From NCBI GenBank assembly GCA_051453625.1, contig JBOZIK010000001.1:93521003-93577973 (forward strand): a stretch of DNA of 56,971 nt, written 5' to 3'. The DNA comes from Welwitschia mirabilis (Eukaryota > Gnetophyta > Gnetopsida > Welwitschiales). The notes beneath the pieces were generated by a model that had not been told where the DNA came from, made no database searches, and worked only from the letters and a program-made list of their open reading frames with translations. Made by a program: the position numbers and the translations under genes. Positions 34,120-45,101 of this stretch are shown in pieces (the first letter of the stretch is position 1; the number at the start of each line of letters is the position of its first letter).

Positions 34120-35010
34120 AGATCAAATCTCTTCCTTACTATTGTGGCATGCTTGACTAGAACATTCTACTCCTTATACAATGAATGCAATATGTGAGAA
34201 TGTTCATTAGATTCTTCCATTCATTTCATAGGATTTTTATTAGGGTGGAGCATGTATTATGGATAAAGTGATTAGATAGTAGTCTACACTAAGTAAGTGG
34301 TACAATGATTAAAAGATTTTGCTTATTCATAGTACTCTATGTGGACCTATGGCAGTTTTTACTCTCCACAGGATTCATTACTTAATATTTTTACTAATGA
34401 TTATTCCTAAATGGTCAGGGTACTATTACATCAAATCCAAATCATAGACTTTGGACATTTTCAAGAAGTTCAACCTAAAGTAGAAAATTAATTTAAGTAT
34501 TATATTAAAATTTTTCACTTAAATAATGGTGGGAATTACACATCTGTCAAGTTCAAGGACTTTATCACTTTTGAAGGGATTTGACATTAGAAGATCTACA
34601 CTAAAATGCTATAATAAAATGGCATTATCAAATGATTTAATTACACTATCATGGATATAACACACTTGATGATGTATTTTAGTGGTTATAAAACCTATCT
34701 TTGGAGTGAAGTAGTAAATACAGCAGTGCATATTAATAACCATATTGGTCAATATACTTAAAAATGAGTATCTCTCGCTAAAAGGTATTATGGATATAAG
34801 CTAAAATTAAACCATTTTCATGTTTTTAATTGCAAGTACTATGTTTATATTCCAAGAAAAGATCATGACAAATTTATATTAGATGCTTGCATTAACATCT
34901 TTCTAGGATAGCCAATTGACCAAAAGAGTTATCAACTATCTCTCTCAAAGCATCATAAGATCATTGCCTCTTGTGATGTCATCTTTTCATAGACTTCGAG
35001 AAATGATTTT
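34120..35010 (+). pseudogene. COP-C pre-integrase and integrase, broken
   Basis: LLWHA*LEHSTPYTM marks the HHCC finger. The core is readable as YIKIFHLNNGGNYTSVKF (canonical SDNGGEY; both catalytic residues here are Asn), then KDFITFEGI*H*KIYT, Q-rich turn lost, WSEVVNTAVHINNHIGQY, and the C-terminal part LKLNHFHVFNCKYYVYIPRK then DHDKFILDACINIFLG and HHKIIASCDVIFS. The last block is the usual copia 'S.DV.F.E' end. The clade seems different from SIRE (no KSDEGIFLGYS wording). Confidence 0.78.
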
Positions 35011-35325
35011 TAGCTTAATTAATTAAAGCTTCATCCTTTTTCTAATCTTTTAGCCATGTTTAATACTTAATGTACTATAGCTAAAGGAAAATATATGGCC
35101 AATCATGCTTTAGTTTCATTTATTACTATGTCTACTTTGTAACCTATAGGAATTAATTAATTTAGTGCTCTCAGCATACTTAATCATGGTTCTGGTAGCA
35201 TTTGACTAAATAATATGATACTATCCAAAGAAAACGTTAACGTACTTAATTATAGCCTAGTCTCCAAAATGCTTGTAATGATGAAAAGGGCCAAAGTGGA
35301 ACCAGACATGGCTCATATATAACTC

Positions 35326-35327
<2 letters not shown>

Positions 35328-35356
<29 letters not shown>

Positions 35357-35384
35357 CGACGACGACGACGACGATGATGATGAT
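35328..35384 (+). repeat. In-frame GAT/GAC tract (19 Asp codons)
   Basis: Nine GAT, six GAC and four GAT codons, in frame with the downstream RT start (LYLTFDGKSNYL). It lies in the copia integrase-RT linker, which is naturally acidic in many elements, and has probably expanded as a microsatellite after insertion. Confidence 0.9.
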
Positions 35385-35530
35385 CTTTACTTAACCTTTG
35401 ATGGTAAATCAAATTATTTGAAAGATATAATTTTACATAATCAGTGGATCCAAGCTATAAAAGAAGAATATAAGGCACTTATAGAAAATAAGACATGAGA
35501 GTTAATCCATAAAATTAAGGATCTTATACA
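35385..35530 (+). pseudogene. COP-C reverse transcriptase N-terminus, truncated
   Basis: Continues the poly-Asp frame: LYLTFDGKSNYLKDIILHNQ then WIQAIKEEYKALIENKT*EL (the stop is TGG to TGA), which is the start of the copia RT domain (W..AI.EEY.SL..N.TWEL). After about 35530 the RT ends; the palm, the YVDD box and RNase H are all absent, and the 3' LTR begins ~215 bp later. This indicates an internal deletion of well over 1 kb. Confidence 0.8.
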
Positions 35531-35743
35531 GCATAAAGTTAGTGCACTAATACATCATCAAATCATATAAATAATAACTGATACTCAAACAAAGATACTT
35601 AGTAAACAAAAGTTTTAGCACTTTTAATCCAAAGTTATATTAATAATGCGTTGATTTAAAACTTATTTTTTCTTATACATTATGAATTTTGTTTGACTTT
35701 TGTGCTTTTGTTCAAAGTTACTCTTAATCCTAGTACCAGGGGA

Positions 35744-36187
35744 TGTGTACTACAATTTTGGCATAGTACTACAAGATGTGTAGTACATCTTTTGATCTAA
35801 TATTATAGGATGTGTAATGCACATAATAGTTATATTTGCTATGAAATGCATAGCAATAACTTAATTACTTCTTTAACAAACTTGTTTCCTAGAAACTCCT
35901 TTAAAAAGGTTTATCATAGGCTGCATTCCCAAGGTTTTTCTTTCAGTACTCTAGTTTTTCCTTGGAAGAGATTATACTCACATGTTAAGAGGAAAATTGC
36001 TAGAGTTTTTATGCATATCACGGTTCTATGCATAGGGGGATGTGAAAATCATAGTAAAATTCTAATGTTGTGATTATCTTTAAATAAAAGATTGTCTTTG
36101 TAATAAGTGATGGAGAATATTTCAGAGAAATAAAGTTTTAATTTTGGGGAATCTTGCTCATGATTCTTTCTCTTCTATTTTCCAACA
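35744..36187 (+). repeat. COP-C 3' LTR
   Basis: Starts TGTGTACTAC after the purine tract CCAGGGGA and ends CTATTTTCCAACA. Its first 130 bp are an approximately 34-bp tandem repeat (unit starts near 35742, 35775, 35809 and 35843; GATGTGTARTRCA core). The rest matches the 5' LTR at about 19378-19691. An apparent open frame at 35810-36073 is LTR sequence, not a gene. Confidence 0.7.
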
Positions 36188-36880
36188 TATCTTACACTAT
36201 AATGTAGAAAATAATATGATAGCATGAAAGATATTTTAAATACTAACATGTTAAGGATCTAATCCTTAATAATATATTAAAGTAAATAACCTTAAATGAT
36301 ACATAGAAAGTGCATTTAAAATGGACCATTGCATAATTAGTAATTTAATTATATCAATAATGGAATATATCTAACCATATATCAAAGTGCATTTATGAAT
36401 GATGCAAGCACTACTAACAAACATTAATTTAGTTTAGAAGTAAAGACCTAGTCTTAACAACTCATATGTATTATAATGGAATCATTTACTTCATACTCAA
36501 AGAGGGATAAAAAGGGCTTAGAATCTCATGATGATACAAACCATCATCATAGCCACAAAAATTATCAATTTTAAATTAAAAATCTTTGATGTAAAATGGA
36601 GTTGTGACATCCATGAAATGATCTTAATATTTTTAAATCCTTAATCTAAGATTTTTTCTATATAATATTAGGTTTTATTTGTAAATTATATGGGTACATA
36701 CTTGATATGTTCATATTAATATTAATTGATTCTTAATAAATTTCCTTTATAAGTAGGATTTAGTATATTATCCTTACTTTTCTTAATATTTTATTTAGTA
36801 GTTTGACTATTAAAATAGGTTTTACTTTATTTTGTGAGGTGAATTAGAGATATGGCCTCTAATTAGCCATTCATATTCTT
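36188..36880 (-). other. AT-rich stretch, probably 3' part of COP-D
   Basis: Downstream of the COP-D integrase on the minus strand; the integrase C-terminus or RT start may lie near 36700-36860 but cannot be read with confidence. No LTR for COP-D was identified here. Confidence 0.35.
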
Positions 36881-36899
36881 AATCATCCATTTCTTAAAA

Positions 36900-37800
36900 A
36901 TACTAATGATACTAGTGTTCTAGATATGATACTAATCCTTTTGAATAGCTCAGCTTATGTAAAGGTTAGAAATCTGAGGGTGACCTATAAATAAGATTTA
37001 AGGTATTATCCCTTTTTAATAAGTTTTTATAAATTTTAAGAATTAAACTTGATTAATGATGATTTAATGATAAACATGATATTCATAGCCTTAAATATAT
37101 TATTTACTCTAGTTTAAGGGATCAAATATATAAAAATTCAATTACAAATAATAGTAAATAATTTTTCCATAAATGAATATTTCGTTCAGCATGTTTATAA
37201 GCATATAATTAATTATTTTAGCTCTATTATTCTACTAAGGTATACTTGTAGTGGTTTTTTGGTTTCTAATTCCATGTTTCTTCATAAATTCTAAGAATTC
37301 TTCAAAAATGTACTACTTTTCATTATCTATTTTAATGTTTTAATCTTATAGTATAACTTTTTTTTGATAAACTAATTTCATGTCTAAAACAAATTCAAGA
37401 CATATGATTTATGTTCAAATAAACTAATCCATACTTTCCTAGTAATGTTATTAGTAAAAGTGATAAAGTAATAAATTCCTTTCAACCTATTCATGTTACA
37501 ATAGAGATAGGTCCATAAATTTTAGAATGTATTAAATCCACTTCTTTTTAGAGTTTCAATCATTCTTTTTAAATGGATTCCTTCTATCCTTGCTAAAACT
37601 ACAATCTTCACATTTCTAATGTTCTACCTATATATCTTTTAGAACCTCCTTAAGACTAGATATTATCTTTAATTTCATATGATCAAGTTATATATGTCAA
37701 ATAGTAATTTTAATTTATTTATATTTTACATCTTAGAAACCATATACTTGTGTGCTACTTCTTTAAATTTGCTTAAAATAATACCTTTTTCTTAATTTAT
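36900..37800 (-). pseudogene. COP-D pre-integrase and integrase (minus-strand copia), broken
   Basis: Minus strand, from high to low coordinates: ISSLKEVLKDIY, then the knuckle-like CEDCSFSKDRRNPFKKND (near 37560-37615), then YILKFMDLSLL (decayed first-Asp block), and IKTLKIDNEK*YIFEEFLEF, MKKHGIRNQKTTT (canonical 'LR.DNGGE' with the two Gly changed). The CEDC.FGK.RR.SF wording is that of a common plant copia lineage distinct from SIRE. It would have carried out integration. The protease and gag of the same element seem to lie beyond the inserted gypsy element, at 45.7-47.1 kb. Confidence 0.75.
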
Positions 37801-37969
37801 AAATGTTATTACATTTAAGTTAATCAAATTTTATTGTAGTTATTTTTCGAGATAATATACACTATATTCTTAATGTTTATTTTTCTAAATGTCTTTATTA
37901 TTTTAACATAAAATTATCTCCTTACCAGTTTTCTAAGGAATAAGATATTTCACTTCAAAATTGGGATGT

Positions 37970-38747
37970 TTATGTAAAGCTAATGCTATAAAAACTCTAA
38001 GAATGCTTTTAGAATTGTTTTTGCAATGGAGTAGAAAATATATAAGATATATGTAGAGAATAAGTAATGAATGTAATGAAGAAATTACTTTATAACACTA
38101 AATTAGAAATTACAATGCATACAAAATTGAATTACAATTGATAGAGCTTTTATAATTTCTCCTTAATAGTGTTTTCTAAATCCTCACCCCACCCTTACCA
38201 CTATAATGCTTGATAGTCTTTAATATAGAATACAAGTACTTTATGATCTTACACAGGTAATCTTTATCCTCTAGTTTGTAATAAAGAGATTCTCTTAAGC
38301 TTCAAATCTAAGATCTTTTACTTCTCCCTTCTCAACTTCAACTCCCATAGCATCTTCTAAGGCTTCCTTCCAGATCATGATCTTTATCTCCTTTTACCCT
38401 CTTATTTATAAGGCTTCAATAGGAATTCTTATCATAAAAGACTCCTCTTCATATTAGCATCTTACACCTTTCACTAGAAATAGTATTTAAGCATAACTTA
38501 TTTATTACACCTAAATTCCATCTAAACATAATACATTTCTTTTAACTTTATGTTTTCCTAAACGTAACATATTCCTATCATCAAGATTCCTTCTATACCA
38601 ACTACACATAATAACTACATAGTATTTACACATAATTCCATCATAACAATTATACATGAAAGACTATTTTTTGCATAAGCACATCAAAACATTAACAAGA
38701 AAACCCCTAACTAAAAATAAATATATTTTATTTTTAGTTTTTTAACA
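37970..38747 (-). repeat. Reina-like 3' LTR (left)
   Basis: Matches 42296-42661 plus 45309-45679. Landmarks: GATCTTACACAGG at 38248 and 42572; ATTCCTTCTATACCAACTACA against ATTCCTTTTATACTAGCTACA. On the minus strand it starts TGTTAAAAAACT beside a purine tract (complement of CTCCCTT near 38763). Ends are estimated. Confidence 0.8.
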
Positions 38748-39100
38748 ATTCTCTTGTATTATCCTCCCTTGCTTAAAATTAAGCCATCATAGAAAACAAT
38801 TTTTTTTAATTGAACTTTCATAAACCACTCTTAAGTAATTCTACTCTAAGATCCAAACTGCATTCTCTAGGGAATTTACTAGTAATTAGCCTAGGTGATC
38901 CATGTGCTTATTCCTTCACATCTTCTTCTTATAGCTTTTGAGAATTACTAGTCTCTTGTCCATATTTTACTTTCCTTTATTCAACTTCTGTGGCTTTGTC
39001 ATTAAAGCTTCATCCTTCATAGAGTCTTCATGATACTCTACTAAGCCAAAAACATTAAATGTAGGTAAAATACCTATAGTATTTAGAATATACAACTAGT
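38748..39100 (-). other. Reina-like polypurine tract and pol tail
   Basis: Minus strand: a stop-poor tail (SPRLITSKFPREC) resembling the end of chromovirus pol, then purine-rich GCAAGGGAGGA just before the 3' LTR. No chromodomain recognised. Confidence 0.45.
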
Positions 39101-40064
39101 ATGCATTCAATAAAATCTTTTTCTTAATTTTACATGGACCAATCTTCCAAAACTTGTACTTGTTATATGATTCTATATGAAATATTCCATTCCACTAGTA
39201 TTTCATCATTATCTTATCCTCTCAAACTTCACATATATTTTTCACTTATATACTACATTCTAAACATTAGGGTTTGATTCTTTCAAAGCTTACTACACTG
39301 TTTATCAGGTTCTATAATTTTATTGAATAATTCTCTATCCTTGCTAAATGTTTTGGCATATCATGCAATATATCTAGCATTATTGAGGGATATTCATATA
39401 CCACTTTAACTGGAAACTTTCATGTACTTTTATTCACAAAATTACTATAACAAATTTATGCATGTGGTAAGTAATCTTCCAACTTATTTGGCATAATTTC
39501 ATAAAAATGTCTTAAGAATATTAAAATGCTATGATTTACTACTTTTATCTACCCATCTATTTATGGATGATAAACTAAATATTACTATAACTTGGTATTC
39601 ATCATATATCAAAGGAAAACTTGACATGTCTATCTTAAACTATTATTTTTGTTAATCCATGAATATGCATAACCTCTTTGAATAATAATGTACTAATTCT
39701 TGAAGCATCACTTGTTTTCGTACAAGGAATAAAGTGTGCCATAATGCTTAATTTATCTAATATCTACATGATAAAATCATGTTCATTCTTTAAATGAGGT
39801 AATCCTAAGATGAAATCCATACTTAACTCTTTTCATGGCTTTCTTAGAACTAGTAACGATATGTGTAATCTTACATTTATTAATTCTTCCTTTACTATTC
39901 AATATATAAATCAACTTTTCACCATCCTTTACATATCCTTATACATGTTAGACTAATGTTATAAACTATTTAACATTTTATATATTTTGTCTAATTCATA
40001 ATGTTCAGCCATTTCTCTATGATGCTTTTATGTAATATGTTCTCCCTCACTAATTCTATAGGAA
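39100..40064 (-). pseudogene. Reina-like integrase, broken
   Basis: Minus strand from about 40050: FCIPIELVREHIT*KHHREM then AEHYELDKIYKMLN (HHCC finger), then KELSMDFILGLPHLKNEHDF (first catalytic Asp kept in SMDF, near 39820), LDKLSIMAHFIPCTKTSDAS, RISTLLFKEVMHIHGLTKII and V*DRHVKF (second Asp kept in DR). The third catalytic region and C-terminus decay toward 39100. This wording is very close to integrases of plant chromoviruses. Confidence 0.85.
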
Positions 40065-40450
40065 TGCAAAACCTTATGAATGTACTTGGAGCATTTGTCA
40101 ATATGAATGATATCATCAATTATTCACATAATACATTTAGAATCTTAAAGTCTATCTTTAATTCATCTCCCTCTTAGATAAAAATCTACTTTAAATCTAT
40201 ATTATTAAAAATAGATGCACCTCTCAAACAATCCAAAATATTATCCATGTAAAGCATGGAAAAGTAATACCTTATGGTTATTTTATTTATGTCTCTTAAA
40301 TTAACACACATGCACAACTCATAGTTATTCTTTTTTAGAGTTAACACTACTAGAATAAAAAATAGTGACAAACTTTCTTTGATAAAACTTTTATTTATTA
40401 ACTCTTATACCTATCTACTTATCTCTTTTATTTAAAGTGATGCTATTTTG
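40065..40450 (-). pseudogene. Reina-like RT N-terminal half, fused to integrase by deletion
   Basis: Minus strand: SLFFILVVLTLKKNNYELCM then CVNLRDINKITIRYYFSML, DNILDCLRGASIFNNIDLK, EGDELKIDFKILN, and the NAPSTFIR block at about 40070-40095. In intact elements NAPSTFMR is followed by the palm with the Y.DD box and then RNase H; here it runs straight into the integrase finger. First palm Asp: FSKIDL is FNNIDL with the Asp retained. The domain cannot function. Confidence 0.85.
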
Positions 40451-42281
40451 TATGATGTTTTATTTGGATGTAAAGCACTAGGAACTAAATATATCTAATG
40501 ATTTATGCTTGTATAAAGTAATAAACCAGAAGTAGAATCATCAACAAAAATATATATAAATGATTTTAAGACATCTTTTATCTTCATCAAAAACTCCTTC
40601 AACTATTATTATAAAGATATCTTTAATATCACTACCATGCTATAGTCTTATTCTTGTATTTCATCTATTACCTTATTTATTCTTAAAAAGTGTACACATG
40701 TATTATGTTTTAGAATTTCCCCTAGATTTAATAAAAACTCAAATCTCTTTCCATTATTATTAGTCATAATACAAGTATTTCTATATTTATTATACATGCA
40801 CTTCATATGATACTAGCATGGGCTACCTAATAATAGATGACAGACATTCAAAGGGATAACATCACAATGAGATTAATCATAAAACTTATTGATTTTAAAG
40901 TTTATTAAAACTATTTTATAACTATAACATTGCATTTCTTTTATAAACAAGAGAGTTAGTATGATTATAGATGCAACATGGTTTCTAACACCATCTCACT
41001 AGAAATCAAGTTATTAGTGCTTTCATTCTTAATTATAACCTTGCATACATTGTCATTTTACTTACATCTAGTTCTAAAGAGTTGTCTCCATTGTGATGAC
41101 TTCTTGCCATTTTTTGCATTTTACATGAGAGTTCTTTCAATAATTACATTTTCTCCTTTCTTATAAACAAACTTTTTCAATTTCTTCTTTTTGGATTATC
41201 TACTTGTTTCACTATGCTTAAATATTGAATTTTTTTGTGTACCCTTTTTGATTAATAAACATTTATAAGACTTGTATATTTATGTATGACATTTCTAACA
41301 CACTATTAATAAATTACCTCCTTTGCCTATTTTTCTATAGGTACTCCTCTACCTCTAGTATATTACTTAACTTTTTTATTTCGTTCCTAGTCTATTTCTT
41401 TTTGTAGATAACTCCTTCTTTGTGGTTTCTTTTTTTTAATATTCCTCTATTTAAGTTGTTCCTTTGCTACATATTTTCTTCTACTCATAGCACTAATTGA
41501 TATGCTTGCTCTCTTGTTCTAGATGTAAAAATAGTAATTTAATTTTGAACAATGAGTCTTAAACTAGTAATATATCTATTTATCTCTTCTATATAAAGTA
41601 AACATATCCTTCTTGAATGGGAAGTGCATAATACTCCTTATGTAATCTATCATTGACTTTCTCTTTATCGAATTGTTTACATCCTTCTTATTATGTTTGT
41701 CTTATGTGAAAGTAATGTAAAGCTATCTTAGAAACTCTCCTTAGTGTATTTCCAAGATTTTAAATCATCTTGATCATTATGATCCTTCTAAAAATGCTCT
41801 TATCAATTTGTTTCAACTCTTCATAGATAAGTTCAATGGATTATTACCTTCTTTTCTTTAGTAATGTTCTCCATCTTAAAGCACTTCTTCATGCCTTAAA
41901 TCTAGTTTTAAATATTCTTACTTCAAAACTTTCTTTAAATTTTATTACATTTATTGGGTCCCTTTATTTTAGCTTTACTAGGGATTTCATTAAAAAAGTA
42001 TTATTTTCCTATTTACTCTAAACTTCATGTATAACATTCTTCTTTTACGGTTTCTCCATCACATGGAGTTATTATTTTTTCTCCTTGTCTATAATTGGTT
42101 CTAAACATTTAGATGTATAATTAACACTTATCCTCTATGTCATCTTTAACATTAAATATAGGATATCTTCCATCATCACTTGTTTTCTTACAAGATTCGT
42201 TTTTAGTTGATAAATAGTTGTATTCTTTGGTGGTATACTGAGGTCAAATCCAATAACCAAGTCCACACAAATCCAATACTC
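40450..42281 (-). pseudogene. gag: Reina-like gag-protease region, unreadable
   Basis: By position this should hold gag and protease between the PBS and RT. Only fragments without firm motifs were seen on the minus strand (basic segments near 41300-41460). Several short plus-strand open frames here (40560-40763, 40978-41166, 41836-42021) have no recognisable motif and are antisense to this region. Confidence 0.4.
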
Positions 42282-42293
42282 ACTCTAATACTA
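42282..42293 (-). other. Reina-like primer-binding site (tRNA-iMet type)
   Basis: The complement of ACTCTAATACTA reads TAGTATTAGAGT, which differs from TGGTATCAGAGC only by transitions, two bases inside the 5' LTR end. It fixes the minus-strand orientation. Confidence 0.75.
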
Positions 42294-42295
42294 CA

Positions 42296-42661
42296 TGATG
42301 TAGAGCTAATGCAATGAAAACTTCAAGAACACTTTTTGAATGATGTTTCCAATGAGAAATAAAAAATATAAAATAAATATGCAGAGAATAAATAATAAAT
42401 GTAATGAAGGAAATACCTTATATTATTAAAATAAAAATTAAAATGATTACAAAATTGAATCACAATTAATATAGATTTCACAAGGTCTCCTTAATAGTGA
42501 TCTCCAAAATCTCACTTAGGCTTTACCACTCTAGTGCTTATTAACCTTCAAGAGTGAATAAAAGTAAGTCATGATCTTACACAGGGAACATTTCTCTAAT
42601 AGTTCATGATAAAGAGCTTCTCTCAAGCTCAAACTCTAAGATCTCTCACTTCTATCTTCTA
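42296..42661 (-). repeat. Reina-like 5' LTR, inner half (left of COP-E)
   Basis: Aligns with 37970-38345 of the left LTR and breaks at TCTTCTA, where COP-E starts. It continues at 45309. Confidence 0.82.
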
Positions 42662-42865
42662 TGCAATTTCAAATCCTATGTGTGCAGAGGGTCCAAGAAC
42701 CAAGAGAAACTCTGAGGGAGTACAAATAAAAAATCATTTAAATCAACTCAAAGTTTTCATTACAAAATTGAAATATATATGAATGTCATGAGGGAAATTG
42801 GGGAAAAAGAGTAAAATAGGAAGTGGTTGTAACAAATTACTTTAAAATGGAAAAAATATCCAATA
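42662..42865 (-). repeat. COP-E 3' LTR
   Basis: Matches 45102-45308, for example CATGAGGGAAATT in both (42788 and 45230) and TTTAAAATGGAAAAAATATC at 42841. The outer end is TGCAATTTCAAATCC, pairing with TGGAATTTTAGAACC. Confidence 0.88.
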
Positions 42866-45088
42866 AACTCCTCCTTAATGATAAATTTAATATTATCATT
42901 AAAATTAAAGTGCTAAAAAAATGCCTCTAGCATAGGAAACCATTTAGAATTTATCACATTAAGAATGGATTAATCATTATGAAGTGGATTAACTACGATA
43001 GTGTAGATTGAATGTAATAACATGGACTAACCATGCCAATGTGGACTAACCATAATAATATGAACTAACTATGGTAATGTGGACTAACCATACCAAGGAA
43101 CAAATCCAACATTCAATTGGAACACAAGCTAGAAATGGGATCAACCTAGCAAGGGACAAACTTGAGTAATTATCATATAAACACAATGTTATGAAAAATG
43201 TCCCATACCATTTTTCATGACATTATTCCTATATTATATTGCATATAATTTATTGTGAAAACCCCACAACCTAGCTTAGGAACTTAATCATTCATCCTAC
43301 CTTGCTTTGCTTAGTGGGAGTTGGAAAACTTAGACTTGAAAATAAATTAATAATCTAAAAATATGGCATAAAATATTCTCAATAAAATTAACACATACCC
43401 AAATCAATGATCTTTGAAAAATTAAATTGATATCTAAACGTCTACACCTCCAAAATCACAAGTGCCTTATTCCATTTTAAGCCACCTCTTAAAATAATGA
43501 ATTTTTTGAATTAATGTTAATGACTTGATCCACTTCTTTAATAATAAAACATTTTTTAACTTTTTTAATGATCTTTGATTTATTAATCCTATTTAATTAT
43601 TTGTCTAGCCTTTTAGAAATGATTAGTGCTTTGTAAAATGTTGTTCCATTTTGCTAATTAGATCAAGTCTAAGAAGCAAAAGAAATGAATGGTTTCATAA
43701 ATCTAAAATTCATGTGGAATTTTCCTACAATGTTATTTAGTACAAAAATAGATTTAAAATCCCTAAAAAAATCCCTCAGCAAATCCACTTATTCAATAGT
43801 ATCATGGGAAGTACAAAACACTGAGAAAGTGAATTCATTTGCACTAGATGGAATGAACTTCAACAATGTGAAATAGATGTTGTTAAGTACCAAAGGCATT
43901 CTTAGGTGATGTAGAGTTTTTCTTTTCCTTTTCTTAAAAATCCAAATAGATCTAGTTGTAACTATAGGATCTCAAATGCCTATAGAGTTATTCTTCTATT
44001 AAAGATGATGAAAGATTGTTCCTCCACATGGAAAAGGTCCTTCTCAAAATCAAAGATGAAGAACTCTCAAAAAACTTCTTATCCTTCAAAGAGAGAGCAT
44101 AAGAGAGTATACCTTTAATCTGCAAAGAATGATATTTAGTAGAATAATGTGAGGAAATGGTGAATTCATTGACATCAAAGGAATAAAGAGAAGAGTTTCT
44201 TAGTTTAAAATATAAGGACATTTTTCACAAGGCAAGAAATCTCTCATCTAGATATTCTACGATACGTGAGTGAAACTCCTCTTATTAAAGTAGTAACATT
44301 TTGAAGTAATGAATCATTTTTTATCTTCCATTATTTTCATTTTTGTACTTTCATTTATGCTTTTTTTCCTTATTGAACTTATAGTAAATTAGAACCATGC
44401 CAAGTGCATGATATCTATTTTATTATGAATGATCAAATCACAAGTCATAAGCAAATCTTTAGATCATCCATAAATGTAGTAATTTCACACATTCTAGAAG
44501 TGATTAATAGACTTTTTAATGTATCCTTTTCATTTTGTTTATTAATATCTAGTGACATTTACTTGTTCAATCTATAGCTAGCAATTTTTTAGGTTTTCAA
44601 ATAAAGTGCTATTGCTTTGAATCCATGGATCCCCAGTAATATTTTGTGATTTTAGCATTTATCATCTTCTTCTTTAGCCAGAGCTTACATGTTGTCTACC
44701 ATCTAAAAGCATCCAAGTAAACTTGACAAATGGCGAGCTATGTTTCTAAGACTCCAGTAGTAAATATAAATTTTCTTAAAAGCAGTTCTTATTCCAGATC
44801 ATCAGTAAGTAAGAGAATGATTCAAGAAAAAAAACCTAGATCTAAAATAAATATAAAGGCAAAGATCTAAGAGATTTTATTATAGTTATAACTTATGAGT
44901 GACTTATAAGGCATAATTTAGCAAAAATCAAAGCCTTTCTTAATTTGCAATGGAATTTTCTAGGAACTTCTAGTGTAGGAAATCTCCAAGTATATATTTT
45001 CTATGAAAAATGTAAAAAAACATGGACAATAATATCCCTCTTTTATAAGATTGCAAGGGCCTATTATAAAGTAAGAACTTTTCACTGA
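42866..45088 (-). other. COP-E internal region, no recognisable pol
   Basis: Contains a ~19-bp minisatellite (42962-43095). An open stretch of about 78 codons on the minus strand (43988-44221) and one of about 64 codons on the plus strand (43685-43876) have no recognised motif. The minus-strand one reads SLYFKLRNSSLYSFDVNEFT and is in the element's sense direction, so it could be a gag trace; this is only a guess. Confidence 0.45.
42962..43095. repeat. Minisatellite in COP-E (~19-bp unit, about 7 copies)
   Basis: Units near AATGTGGACTAACCATACC start at about 42962, 42982, 43002, 43021, 43039, 43058 and 43077. The last four are well conserved, the first three degenerate. Confidence 0.8.
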
Positions 45089-45100
45089 GCTCTAATACCA
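45089..45100 (-). other. COP-E primer-binding site
   Basis: The complement of GCTCTAATACCA is TGGTATTAGAGC, one transition from the canonical plant initiator-Met PBS TGGTATCAGAGC. This is the best-preserved PBS in the window, in keeping with COP-E being among the youngest insertions. Confidence 0.88.
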
Positions 45101-45101
45101 C

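Larger units (their letters stand above)
19260..36187 (+). mobile_element. COP-C: copia element split by an Athila-type insertion
   Basis: Two related LTRs flank this span: about 19260-19691 and 35744-36187. The left one is followed by an initiator-Met-like PBS. Between them is a complete Athila-type element (20530-30593) bordered on both sides by ACTCA. Removing it leaves about 6.9 kb of copia: leader, an unreadable gag, protease and integrase at 33.7-35.0 kb, a poly-Asp linker, and only the first ~145 bp of RT before the 3' LTR region. The RT-RNase H part is missing through a deletion. The stretch 30.6-33.1 kb is longer than a gag needs and probably contains further insertions. Confidence 0.65.

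Noticed and set aside
35810-36073. Plus-strand open frame of about 88 codons
   Set aside because: Lies entirely in the COP-C 3' LTR, including its tandem repeats; no known domain.
40560-42021. Three plus-strand hydrophobic open frames (40560-40763, 40978-41166, 41836-42021)
   Set aside because: They are antisense to the gag-protease region of the minus-strand chromovirus and have no recognised motif.
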